From: Ruminococcus sp. AF31-8BH
Lineage (GTDB): Bacteria; Bacillota; Clostridia; Lachnospirales; Lachnospiraceae
Assembly (NCBI RefSeq): GCF_003460605.1
Contig: NZ_QTVN01000021.1
Location: 1 to 64,000 of the forward strand
Direction: 5' to 3'
Length of the DNA stretch: 64,000 nt
The stretch's first letter is position 1. Each line of letters opens with the position of its first letter. The notes under the pieces were generated by a model. That model was not told the DNA's origin, did no database searches, and saw only the letters and a program-made list of their open reading frames with translations. Both the position numbers and the translations under genes were made by a program. Below, piece after piece: positions 45,597 through 54,039 of the stretch.

Positions 45597-48500
45597 GATT
45601 AATGCAATACGTCTGATCAATGTGAATTACAACAACAATGCATATCGCATCAGTGATGAAACCATGTATTTCAATGGAGAAAGTACATTGCTTTCTCTTC
45701 AGAATGGCGGCGGAAAATCCGTACTGGTGCAGATGCTGACAGCCCCATTTGTCCATCAGAGATATCGCAATACCAAGGACCGTCTGTTTGAAAGCTATTT
45801 CACAACCAATAAACCCTCTTTTATTCTGGTGGAATGGGTCCTTGACCAGGGCGCAGGCTATGTCCTTACCGGGCTTATGGTGAGAAAAGCCCAGGATCTG
45901 CAGGAGGACAAAAAAGAGAACCTGGATATAATCGGCATTGTGAGTGAATATCAGGAGCCATGTATTCAGGACATCCGTCATCTTCCCGTAGTTGAAAAGG
46001 GCAAAAAAGAGATGATTCTGAAGAATTTCAATTCCTGTAAACTGTTGTTCGAAAGCTACAAAAAAGACAGGGATATGAAGTTTTTCTATTATGACCTGAC
46101 CAACTATGCCCAGTCCCGGCAGTACTTTGACAAGCTGATGGAATACCAGATCAATTATAAGGAATGGGAGACTATCATTAAGAAAATTAATGTGAAAGAG
46201 TCTGGCTTATCCGATCTTTTTTCCGACTGCAGAGATGAAAAAGGCCTGACAGAAAAGTGGTTTCTGGAAGCCATTGAGAGCAAGCTGAATAAAGACAAAA
46301 ACCGTATCCGCGAGTTCCAGTCTATTCTGGAAAAATACGCTGGACAGTACAAGGATAACCGTTCCAAAATCAAGCGAAGAGACAATATCCGTGCCTTTAA
46401 AGAAGAGGCAGAGTCTATCCGCACAAGGGCAGAAGAATATCAGGAAGCTGAGCGTGAAGAGGGAAAGCAGGAGAACAAAATTGCCTGGTTTATCCATGAT
46501 GTGAACGCTCTTTTGAATGACACCCAAAAGGAATACAGTGCGTCAAAAGAACAGCTGGAAGGTCTGGATAAGGCTGTTGCAAGAGTAGAATATGAGGAGC
46601 TTTCCAGCAAGGTTTATGAAAGTGAAAAAGAGAAAAACCTTCATCTTAGTGACCGTGATATGATTGATATGGAACGGGAAAATCTTCAGGAAGAGGCAGC
46701 TAAGACACAGGAAAAGCTGCATATTCTGGCTTGTGCCAGAGGACAGCAGTCCGTTAATGAGGAGAAAGGGGAATTAGAGCTTCTCCGGGAAAAAATTGCG
46801 GTGGCAAGGAAGCAGGGAGAGGATCTGGAGCCAGAGCGCAGGGCACTTGGATTTTCACTGAAATGCTTTTTTGAGGGACAGCTTCGGGATAACCGCGGGC
46901 AGCAAAACATACAGAATGAAAGTGCAAAAAAGGCAGGAGAAGAGGCTGACAAAAAAGCGCAAAAAATTCAGGAGCTGGAAGAAAAAATACGTGATTGTTT
47001 TGGAAAAAAAGGAAAACTGGAAAGCCAGATTGAAGCATACAGCCGCGTGGAAGAACAGTACAATTCCAAATATCAGGAAGAATTAAGGCGCAATATTCTT
47101 GGCAGTTATGAAGCTGGAACCCTTCAGATCTGTCAGCAGATTTACGAACAGGATCTGGAAAAAGCAGTGCGGGAGCGCACCGAAAGCCAGAAAAAATGGG
47201 AAGCAGACAAGGAAACAATCCGTGGTCAGGAGCGCAGATTAGAAGATAAAAAAGAAGCTTTAATTCACAAGAAAATAAAAATTCAGAAGCAGACAGGCAG
47301 ATATCAGACCTATGAAAAAGAACTGGAAGACAGAAAAGCGGTTCTCAAATATCTGGATATGGAAGAACGCTATCTCCTGGATCGGGAAAGGATTCTTGAC
47401 GTTTCAGGACGAAAGCTGCGGGAACTGGAAGAACTTCGCAGAAATCTGGAGAAGGAAGAGGACACTCTGGAAAAGGAATACACAGGCCTGACCAGCGGCA
47501 AAGTCCTGGAACTGCCAGAAGAACTGGAAAATGAACTGAAAAACCTGGATATCCATGCAGTTTACGGTATGGAATGGCTGAAAAAGAACGGCTATTCCCA
47601 GAAGAAAAACCAGGAGCTTGTGCGTCGAAATCCGTTCCTTCCGTACGCCCTGATTCTTACCAGGCAGGAGATGGAAAAGCTGGGACGAAATGGGAAAAAC
47701 ATTTGTACTTCTTTTCCAGTACCTATTGTAGAAAGGGAAAAGCTTGAGGAAGTTCAGGAGAAATACGCGGATAAAATTGTAAGATTTCCGGGAATCAGTT
47801 TTTATATTCTGTTTAATGAAAACCTGTTGGATGAAGAGAAGCTTCAGGCAATGATCTGGGAGAAAAGGCAGAAGCTGGAAAAAATCGGGCAGGCTGTTTT
47901 ACTTCGCAAAAAGGAATATGCAGAGTATTTCCAGCGTCAGGAAATGATCAAAAATCAGACCGTGACAAAGGAAAGCTGGCAGGAAGTACAGGAAACTCTG
48001 GAGAAGCTGGAAGAAGAGAAAAAGCGTCTGGAAAAGGAAATAAGGGACGATTCCCAGAGTCTTGAAAAACTGAAAAAAGACCATGATGAACTGCAGGCTT
48101 TTATTGCCAGGGCGGGAATGGAAATTCAGCGTCAGCGACAAAAGCTGGAGGATTTTAAGCAGCTGAAAAGGGACTACGACTCCTATGAAAGCAACCGTGA
48201 AGTACTGGAAAAGTGCAAAAAAGAAGAAGCACGCTATCAGGAAAATCAGAAGCTTGCCAGAGACCGGCAGAGGAAACTTCTGGAAGAAAAGAAGACTTTG
48301 GAATACAGTATAAACATGCTGGGCAGGGAAGAAGAACGGCTTAGTGAGAAGTATGCCCGATATGCCGCATATGAGAATGCGGAACAGAATTTTCACATAG
48401 ATGAGAGTTTGTCGGCAGATCAGATGGAAGCACGTTATGAAGCAATTACCTCGGTTCTTTCCCAGGAACTGAAAGATCTGGAAGCACAGGAGAAGAAAGT

Positions 48501-49998
48501 GGCAGGACGTTTCCAGCGGGCAATGGATGACCTTGAGTACCAGCAGAAAAAATACAAATTAAAGCCTTCGCAGTGGCAAAATGTGTTTTATGACCGGAAA
48601 GAAGAAACGCACCAGGAAGTAATACTGGAAGATTTTCAGCGTAAAATCCAGACGAAAGATCTGCAGTGGAATGAGGCTGATAAAAAGGCTGCGGTTGCGC
48701 AGAGTAGGATCAGCGAACTGATGAAACGAATCCGTTCTGTATGCGGCATGGAGAATCCGCTCCCTCAGAATGAAATTCAGGGACAGGATTTTGCGGCACG
48801 AAGAAACCAGCTCCTTTTCCAGATAAAAGAAGAAAAAAAGCATGCTGATTTCCTGAATGGAAAGGTTCGAAGCTATGAAGAAAATTTAACTGCTTTGTCA
48901 GAATATAATGAGCTGATTCCAGCAGAAACAGAAGAGTGGGAAACTATTTCCTTTGATATGGAAGCTGCAGAACTGAGAAAGTTTAAAGGGATTCTCATTC
49001 GCGATTACAATCAGAGAATCAGGGATACCAGACAGAAAAAAGAAGAACTGGTGCAGCTGTTAAACAAGATAGTCCGGATGGAAGCGTTCCAGGATGATTT
49101 CTACCGGAAGCCGCTGGAGCAGATGCTGGAACTCTCCGGAGATGCAGGCCGGGTTCTGATCCAGTTGAGAACAACGGTGCAGTCTTACGATAGTCTTATG
49201 GAAAAGCTTGAAGTGGACATTTCCGTAGTAGAAAGAGAAAAGGAAAGAATCGTAGAGCTTATGGAGGATTATGTTCAGGAAATCCACAGAAATCTTGGAA
49301 AGATTGATCATAATTCCACTATTACAATTCGGGAAAAGCCTGTAAAAATGTTAAGGATCCAGATTCCTGACTGGGAAGAAAATGCAGGACTTTATCATCT
49401 TCGTCTGGAGGATTTTATAGATAAGGTTACTATGGAAGGGGTGGAGCTTTTCGAGAGAAATGAAAATGCCCAGGAATTTTTCGGCTCCAGCATTACTACC
49501 AGAAATCTTTACGATCAGGTTGTAGGAATTGGAAATGTGCAGATCCATCTTTATAAAATCGAAGCTCAGAGAGAATATCCCATAACCTGGAAAGAAGTAG
49601 CGAGAAACTCTGGAGGCGAGGGATTTTTATCTGCGTTTGTTATTTTGTCCAGCCTTCTGTACTATATGCGAAAAGATGATACAGACATTTTTGCTGACAG
49701 AAATGAAGGAAAGGTTCTGATCATGGATAATCCTTTTGCACAGACAAATGCTTCCCATTTGCTGATTCCGCTGATGGATATGGCGAAGAAAACCAATACC
49801 CAGCTGATCTGTCTCACCGGATTGGGCGGAGATTCCATTTACAACCGTTTTGACAATATTTATATTCTAAATCTCATTGCCGCCAGCCTCCGCGGCGGCA
49901 TGCAGTATCTGAAAGCAGAGCATAAAAGAGGCAAAGAGCCAGATGAACTGATCACAGCCAGAATCGAGGTTGGGGAGCAGCAGGAACTGTTGTTTTAA
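45589..49998 (+). CDS. jetC: Wadjet JetC, SMC/MukB-like ATPase
   Basis: This 1469-residue SMC-type motor extrudes DNA loops with JetA and JetB. The N-terminal head has Walker A NGGGKSV (about 39-45). Two long coiled-coil arms surround a hinge near the middle (about 650-780). The C-terminal head has the ABC signature NSGGEG (about 1340) and Walker B VLIMDNPF (about 1376). I took ATG 45589 over the frame start 45553, because homology begins MSKINAIRLINVN and the upstream residues lie within jetB. It ends the operon before a strong terminator. Confidence 0.93.
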   Translation: MSKINAIRLINVNYNNNAYRISDETMYFNGESTLLSLQNGGGKSVLVQMLTAPFVHQRYRNTKDRLFESYFTTNKPSFILVEWVLDQGAGYVLTGLMVRKAQDLQEDKKENLDIIGIVSEYQEPCIQDIRHLPVVEKGKKEMILKNFNSCKLLFESYKKDRDMKFFYYDLTNYAQSRQYFDKLMEYQINYKEWETIIKKINVKESGLSDLFSDCRDEKGLTEKWFLEAIESKLNKDKNRIREFQSILEKYAGQYKDNRSKIKRRDNIRAFKEEAESIRTRAEEYQEAEREEGKQENKIAWFIHDVNALLNDTQKEYSASKEQLEGLDKAVARVEYEELSSKVYESEKEKNLHLSDRDMIDMERENLQEEAAKTQEKLHILACARGQQSVNEEKGELELLREKIAVARKQGEDLEPERRALGFSLKCFFEGQLRDNRGQQNIQNESAKKAGEEADKKAQKIQELEEKIRDCFGKKGKLESQIEAYSRVEEQYNSKYQEELRRNILGSYEAGTLQICQQIYEQDLEKAVRERTESQKKWEADKETIRGQERRLEDKKEALIHKKIKIQKQTGRYQTYEKELEDRKAVLKYLDMEERYLLDRERILDVSGRKLRELEELRRNLEKEEDTLEKEYTGLTSGKVLELPEELENELKNLDIHAVYGMEWLKKNGYSQKKNQELVRRNPFLPYALILTRQEMEKLGRNGKNICTSFPVPIVEREKLEEVQEKYADKIVRFPGISFYILFNENLLDEEKLQAMIWEKRQKLEKIGQAVLLRKKEYAEYFQRQEMIKNQTVTKESWQEVQETLEKLEEEKKRLEKEIRDDSQSLEKLKKDHDELQAFIARAGMEIQRQRQKLEDFKQLKRDYDSYESNREVLEKCKKEEARYQENQKLARDRQRKLLEEKKTLEYSINMLGREEERLSEKYARYAAYENAEQNFHIDESLSADQMEARYEAITSVLSQELKDLEAQEKKVAGRFQRAMDDLEYQQKKYKLKPSQWQNVFYDRKEETHQEVILEDFQRKIQTKDLQWNEADKKAAVAQSRISELMKRIRSVCGMENPLPQNEIQGQDFAARRNQLLFQIKEEKKHADFLNGKVRSYEENLTALSEYNELIPAETEEWETISFDMEAAELRKFKGILIRDYNQRIRDTRQKKEELVQLLNKIVRMEAFQDDFYRKPLEQMLELSGDAGRVLIQLRTTVQSYDSLMEKLEVDISVVEREKERIVELMEDYVQEIHRNLGKIDHNSTITIREKPVKMLRIQIPDWEENAGLYHLRLEDFIDKVTMEGVELFERNENAQEFFGSSITTRNLYDQVVGIGNVQIHLYKIEAQREYPITWKEVARNSGGEGFLSAFVILSSLLYYMRKDDTDIFADRNEGKVLIMDNPFAQTNASHLLIPLMDMAKKTNTQLICLTGLGGDSIYNRFDNIYILNLIAASLRGGMQYLKAEHKRGKEPDELITARIEVGEQQELLF

Positions 49999-50026
49999 AA
50001 ATTGGGGAAACTAAGCTATAAATAAA

Positions 50027-50065
50027 AACAGGATGAAAAGCCTTGGATTTACTTTTCATCCTGTT
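50027..50065. terminator. hairpin terminating the Wadjet operon
   Basis: AACAGGATGAAAAG (50027-50040) is mirrored by CTTTTCATCCTGTT (50052-50065). The right arm runs into T-rich repeats. It lies between convergent genes and may act in both directions. Confidence 0.78.
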
Positions 50066-50125
50066 ATCACTTGTTTTATCACTTGTTTTATCACTTGTTT
50101 TATCGCTTGCTTTATCGCTTATTTT
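50066..50125. repeat. five 12-bp tandem repeats
   Basis: The unit ATCACTTGTTTT occurs three times exactly, then twice with changes (ATCGCTTGCTTT, ATCGCTTATTTT). It follows the terminator hairpin and is non-coding. Confidence 0.88.
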
Positions 50126-50188
50126 TCTTTGCTTGTTTTTATATCAACTGTTTTGTAAAACGTGAGGGGTAAAATTGTTCGATTGGGA

Positions 50189-50779
50189 TTAATTAAACTC
50201 CTCCGGTTCCACATATTTCTCATTGGAATAGCTGAATCCGTTCTGATACTTCACAGTCAGGTACAGTGTTTTATCCCCGTCTGCGATTTTAACGAAGCAG
50301 ACTTTGTTGTCGTTGAATTTATTGGTAATGTCAATGCTCTGGTTGTGGTAATAAACCCAGACACTGCCGTCTTCCTCGTATTCTACGTCTGGAGAGTCGA
50401 TTTCTTCCATAAGCTCTTCTGCGGTAAGCGAACGCTGTGTTCCATCGGCTTCAAAGGCAATTCCACCGCCGCCGGATTCCTGGAGTTCTCCATTTTCATC
50501 GTAGTATTCCATAGTATAAGTGCCGTTATCGGAAACATTCAGAGTGGCGTTGGTCTGGTCGCCGTGGATCCAGAGCTGGATGGTACGCTGGATGCCGCCT
50601 ACATTAGCCGCATAAGCGGTTCCGGTTCCACCAAGAAGAATGCATCCTGCAATAACGGCTGCTGCTGTTTTCATTTTTGTTCTTTTCTGTAATCTTGCCA
50701 TATTTTTTACCTCCCGAAATGAGCTTTCAGAGGTCTGTAATACAGAAAATGCTTTTTTATATTTTTCGTGATTAGTCAT
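50189..50779 (-). CDS. membrane protein co-transcribed with an ECF sigma factor (probable anti-sigma)
   Basis: This 196-residue protein has a short cytoplasmic N-terminus (1-36), one membrane helix (about 37-58, AAAVIAGCILLGGTGTAYAA) and an outer domain rich in Asp, Glu and Tyr. The topology is that of an anti-sigma factor that holds the sigma at the membrane, and it overlaps the sigma gene by eight bases. No zinc-binding anti-sigma motif is present, so the assignment rests on position and topology. Confidence 0.78.
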   Translation of the reverse strand: MTNHEKYKKAFSVLQTSESSFREVKNMARLQKRTKMKTAAAVIAGCILLGGTGTAYAANVGGIQRTIQLWIHGDQTNATLNVSDNGTYTMEYYDENGELQESGGGGIAFEADGTQRSLTAEELMEEIDSPDVEYEEDGSVWVYYHNQSIDITNKFNDNKVCFVKIADGDKTLYLTVKYQNGFSYSNEKYVEPEEFN

Positions 50780-51251
50780 TTTCCCATTCCTCCTTTAATG
50801 AATCCCGTAGCAAAGCCCTTCCCCGGGAAAGCCGGACCTTTACATTGCTTTCAGAGAGCTTCAGGATATCGGCAATTTCCCGTACGGAATAATCCTCATA
50901 ATAAAATAAGTGAATGACAATTCGGTACTTGTCTGGAAGCTTCATCACCTCTTCGAACAGGTCTCTGGACTGGGAATTAGGAAAAGTAAGAGTTTCTATG
51001 TAATCCTCCAGAGAGCATTTGTTTTTCTTCCAGAAAGTCCGGTTTATATTTCTGGCCTTATTAATGACGACCCGAAGAAGCCATGCCCGGATGTGCTGCT
51101 CACTTTCAAATTCTTTTCTGCTGGTGTAATACTGAACGAATGTCTCCTGAACTACGTCCTCGGCGTCCATCTGGTTCTGGCAGGTGTTAAAAGCTGCCGC
51201 GTAGAGACTGTTCTGGTAACGCTCGATCAGCTGCTGTACTGGTTGTCTCAT
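50772..51251 (-). CDS. ECF RNA polymerase sigma factor
   Basis: This 159-residue protein has sigma region 2 (DAEDVVQETFVQYYTSRKEF; about 29-48) and region 4 (YSVREIADILKLSESNVKVR, a helix-turn-helix, near 120-140), with no region 1 or 3, as in ECF sigma factors. It directs polymerase to stress promoters once its anti-sigma releases it. AAAGGAG precedes the minus-strand ATG. ECF genes usually regulate themselves; I could not place the -35/-10 pair with confidence. Confidence 0.94.
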   Translation of the reverse strand: MRQPVQQLIERYQNSLYAAAFNTCQNQMDAEDVVQETFVQYYTSRKEFESEQHIRAWLLRVVINKARNINRTFWKKNKCSLEDYIETLTFPNSQSRDLFEEVMKLPDKYRIVIHLFYYEDYSVREIADILKLSESNVKVRLSRGRALLRDSLKEEWEND

Positions 51252-51412
51252 GAGAACTCCTTTTGCTGTTGTTTCGGTGAAACGTCAACATTTTATATTT
51301 CCTTTTAGGTACCTTCACTTATAATACAAATGAGGTAAGGGGAAGGTTACAGGAATTTGAAAATAAATTACAGAAAAGAAAATTTGCAGGAGTAACAGGA
51401 AAGGCGCCGATC

Positions 51413-51694
51413 TCAATCAACAATCGGCACCTTTGCAAGATCTCTCTTTAAGTTGCGAAACTGAGGGGGAAGTTCCTCCACAGACATGGACTGAGGCACC
51501 TGAACCGTTCCCGCATCCCTGGCTGTCTCATAATACCAGCATTTGAAATCCAGCACATCCATAGTATGCTGCAGTTCTTCCATCTGAGCCTGAAGAATCT
51601 GGCGCTGCCTGTAAAAAAGCTGGAGCCGTTCTTCAATGGTGCTGTCTCCCTCCATGGCAAGATGGATGTATTCCCGGATATCCTTCAGGGACAT
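51413..51694 (-). pseudogene. MerR-family regulator remnant (lacks the DNA-binding domain)
   Basis: The 93 residues begin MSLKDIREYIHLAMEGDSTI, which is the effector/dimerisation helix of a MerR regulator (normally residues ~55-140), and continue through ERLQLFYRQRQILQAQMEEL. The N-terminal winged helix that binds DNA is absent. Extending the frame upstream gives ILKKAG and then unrelated residues up to a stop. The reading frame joins an unrelated 3' fragment (see findings), so this looks like a deletion product. Confidence 0.75.
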
Positions 51695-52089
51695 TCCGGC
51701 CTTTTTTAGAATTCCTCCCGTCGTAAAATTGCCCGCAGCTGTCGCGGCAATCTTTCGTATAATGAAAAATTATATCATAGTTTGATAAGGATATCAAAGC
51801 TGGGATTAAGATTCACAGAATACCACCAAATTTCGGTATGAAATTATGCAAAGAAAAGGTTGAATACATCACGAAGCGTTTTTTACGCAGGTCATGAACC
51901 GTAATTTAGCTTGCGGTAAATACTGCAAACATGATATGCTATACAAAGGTGTTTCGGAAAAAGTGATTCTATGATAACGTTTCAAAACAGATCATTATCA
52001 GTGGGCTGATTTGAAACGCTGTGTGTGCGGCAGAAAAGCTGCCGGATTAAAAAGATATAAAAAGAAATATAAGAAAGGAATTTAATATC
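51695..52089. other. non-coding region between the MerR remnant and the SseB-like gene
   Basis: Two hairpins are visible: a GTTTCAAA/TTTGAAAC pair (about 51980-52019) and CGGCAG-AAAAG-CTGCCG (about 52029-52045). No gene is apparent. The promoter of the next gene probably lies near 51912-51936 but is not convincing. Confidence 0.5.
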
Positions 52090-52524
52090 TTGGAAAATAA
52101 AATGGATAACAAAATCGACGAAGATTTATTAGGAAATGAAAAAATAGAAGAAGCCATCGCAGGTCTTCAGCAGAGTCCTACCGAAGAGCTCCTGGCTCAT
52201 GCACTGACTGTTGTGCGCAGGCGCATGCGGGAAAATGGTCAGGTGATCATTGCCGTAGAACCAAACGCGGCAGCAGACCAGATGAAGCTCCAGGCAGTGA
52301 AAACTTCCGACGGAAACAGCTGGTGGACAGTATTTACCAGCTTTGACGAGGAAATGAAAGGCAGCGGAAGCGTAATGTCTACCTTCATGACAGACATTGG
52401 AAAAGTGCTGGAAGCTGCACTGTCGGAAGAGGAAATACACGGCGTCATAATCAATCCCTGGAATCGCACATTGATGTTAGACAAGACCCTGATCCGGATC
52501 ATTCTGGGAAATATGGCACAGTAA
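52090..52524 (+). CDS. SseB-like protein
   Basis: This 144-residue soluble protein resembles the SseB N-terminal domain: VFTSFDEEMKG near 76-86 and HGVIINPWNRTLMLDKTLI near 116-134 match its conserved strands. SseB-type proteins have no defined activity outside secretion systems; none is encoded here. The start is probably TTG 52090, with AAAGGA 10 bases upstream; ATG 52102 is possible. A terminator follows at 52624. Confidence 0.72.
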   Translation: MENKMDNKIDEDLLGNEKIEEAIAGLQQSPTEELLAHALTVVRRRMRENGQVIIAVEPNAAADQMKLQAVKTSDGNSWWTVFTSFDEEMKGSGSVMSTFMTDIGKVLEAALSEEEIHGVIINPWNRTLMLDKTLIRIILGNMAQ

Positions 52525-52623
52525 TTTACTGAGGCACTTAAAGCCTGTTGGGGAGGTGTAGAAAATTTTTTTCTTCAGACAGCCCGGGAGATATTATCAA
52601 AAATCAAATAGGTTCGCGTTAGA

Positions 52624-52663
52624 AGCTGCCGGATGCAAGTTAAAAAGCATCTGGCAGCTTTTC
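52624..52663 (+). terminator. terminator after the SseB-like gene
   Basis: AGCTGCCGGATGC pairs with GCATCTGGCAGCT (one G-U pair) around ten bases, followed by TTTTCC. Confidence 0.78.
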
Positions 52664-52745
52664 CTATAGATAAAATTCTATGGGAATCATTCATTACAAA
52701 GAAAATTCACAGCACAGAATTGTTTCCAATATTTCCTATAAATTA

Positions 52746-52790
52746 TTGACAAACGATAATTATAAGTTATAATAAAACTATAAATTATCG
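52746..52790 (+). promoter_or_regulatory. promoter with inverted-repeat operator (DUF2975/XRE operon)
   Basis: TTGACA (52746-52751), 16 bases, TATAAT (52768-52773). CGATAATT (52754-52761) and AATTATCG (52783-52790) flank the -10 box, which suggests that the XRE protein of this operon represses its own promoter. Confidence 0.75.
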
Positions 52791-52817
52791 AAAAACAATA
52801 ATTAAAGGAGGACAATC

Positions 52818-53795
52818 ATGAAAGAAAAACATCTGCTCACTTTACTGTCAATAGAAGCAGCTGCCTGTGTCCTGTTCTGTATTTTGCAGCGAAGCGTATC
52901 CGGCTTTTTCTCAACCATAGTGGCATTTCCATTTGAACAGCTGGGAGAGGGACTAAGAGCGCTGTCACTTTCTGGAGGTGCCGGAAATGCAGCTGCCATT
53001 CTTTTTTACGTCCTGCTTAGTCTGATTCCAGCTGGAATCTGGCTGATCTTAAAGAAGAAACAGAAAGCCATGCCAATTGATTTTACGCTATTCCTGCTCA
53101 GCGTTCTTCTTTTTGTAGTCCTGTATTATATGATCAATCCGGGCCTTATGGGTTTCGCTGTACCAGGGACGGGAAAATGGTCTCTTGGCAGCACCTTTTA
53201 TTCTGTGCTTCTGGGATATCTTCTGATCCGTGCACTTTTGAAGTATCGGAACGCGGGAGCGAAGAAACTGCAGGAAGGACTGTGGCTGCTGCTTGGGGCT
53301 GTGAATATTGTGCTGGTATATGGGATCTTTGGCCAGGAACTGGGAAGTCTGCTGCTGAATCTGGAAACGGTTCAGAAAGGAAATACAGGTATCACTCTAA
53401 GTGATGGATTTTTCGCCTATTCCGATTTGAACACAACCTATTTGTTTTTGTTCCTTCGTTTTGTAATTCGCATTTTGCCTTACGTGCTGAATATTATAAT
53501 CGTTTTCCTGGCAAGAAGGCTCCTTACTGCTATGAGAGAAGATCTGTATCGGGAAGAGAGCGTGAAAACCGCAGACAAATTAGCCAGATTCTGTATGTGG
53601 ACCCTGATCGTCACCATCGGACTGGACGCTGGATTCAATCTGCTGCAGCTGTTTTTCCAGAGGCAGCTTTACCAGATGGATTATGTGGTCACGGTTCCCG
53701 TATTTTCTCTGGCCTTTGTGCTTGCAGTGCTGCTGTTTGCCAGATACATCCGGGAAATGCAGCGGCTGAAGGCGGACAATGATTTGTTTATTTGA
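52818..53795 (+). CDS. multi-pass membrane protein (DUF2975-like)
   Basis: This 325-residue protein has about eight membrane helices. Its C-terminal part resembles DUF2975, which is usually encoded beside a small XRE regulator, as here. The activity is unknown; a membrane sensor that controls the XRE protein is a reasonable guess. The ATG is preceded by AAAGGAGG. Confidence 0.75.
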   Translation: MKEKHLLTLLSIEAAACVLFCILQRSVSGFFSTIVAFPFEQLGEGLRALSLSGGAGNAAAILFYVLLSLIPAGIWLILKKKQKAMPIDFTLFLLSVLLFVVLYYMINPGLMGFAVPGTGKWSLGSTFYSVLLGYLLIRALLKYRNAGAKKLQEGLWLLLGAVNIVLVYGIFGQELGSLLLNLETVQKGNTGITLSDGFFAYSDLNTTYLFLFLRFVIRILPYVLNIIIVFLARRLLTAMREDLYREESVKTADKLARFCMWTLIVTIGLDAGFNLLQLFFQRQLYQMDYVVTVPVFSLAFVLAVLLFARYIREMQRLKADNDLFI

Positions 53796-53808
53796 AAGGA
53801 AAATGCAT

Positions 53809-54039
53809 ATGGCAATTAAAGTATGCCTGGAAGAGGTTTTGAAAAGGCGGGGAATGACATCCAAGGAATTGTGCAGCCTGGTGAATATCACGGAGGCCAA
53901 TCTTTCCGTTCTGCGAAGCGGCAAGGCAAAGGGCGTGCGATTCCACACGATCAACCGAATCTGTTACTTCCTGCAATGCGATGTTGGCGATATTCTGAAG
54001 TTTGACGGAAATCTGGAGGACGAGGAAAATGAAGAATAG
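53809..54039 (+). CDS. small XRE-family regulator
   Basis: This 76-residue helix-turn-helix protein (MAIKVCLEEVLKRRGMTSKE; TEANLSVLRSGKAKGVRFHT) is of the Cro/HTH_26 type found beside DUF2975 proteins. It probably binds the CGATAATT palindrome at the operon promoter. ATG 53809 is spaced eight bases from AAAGGA; ATG 53803 is too close. Its 3' end overlaps the lipoprotein gene by 11 bases. Confidence 0.88.
   Translation: MAIKVCLEEVLKRRGMTSKELCSLVNITEANLSVLRSGKAKGVRFHTINRICYFLQCDVGDILKFDGNLEDEENEE

Noticed and set aside
50066..50125. possible CRISPR array
   Set aside because: Repeats are only 12 bp, have no spacers and are contiguous; no cas genes nearby.
50162..50692. 176-codon plus-strand ORF opposite the anti-sigma gene
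   Set aside because: The minus-strand gene has signal-anchor topology, a coupled sigma gene and proper start; the plus frame is a shadow.
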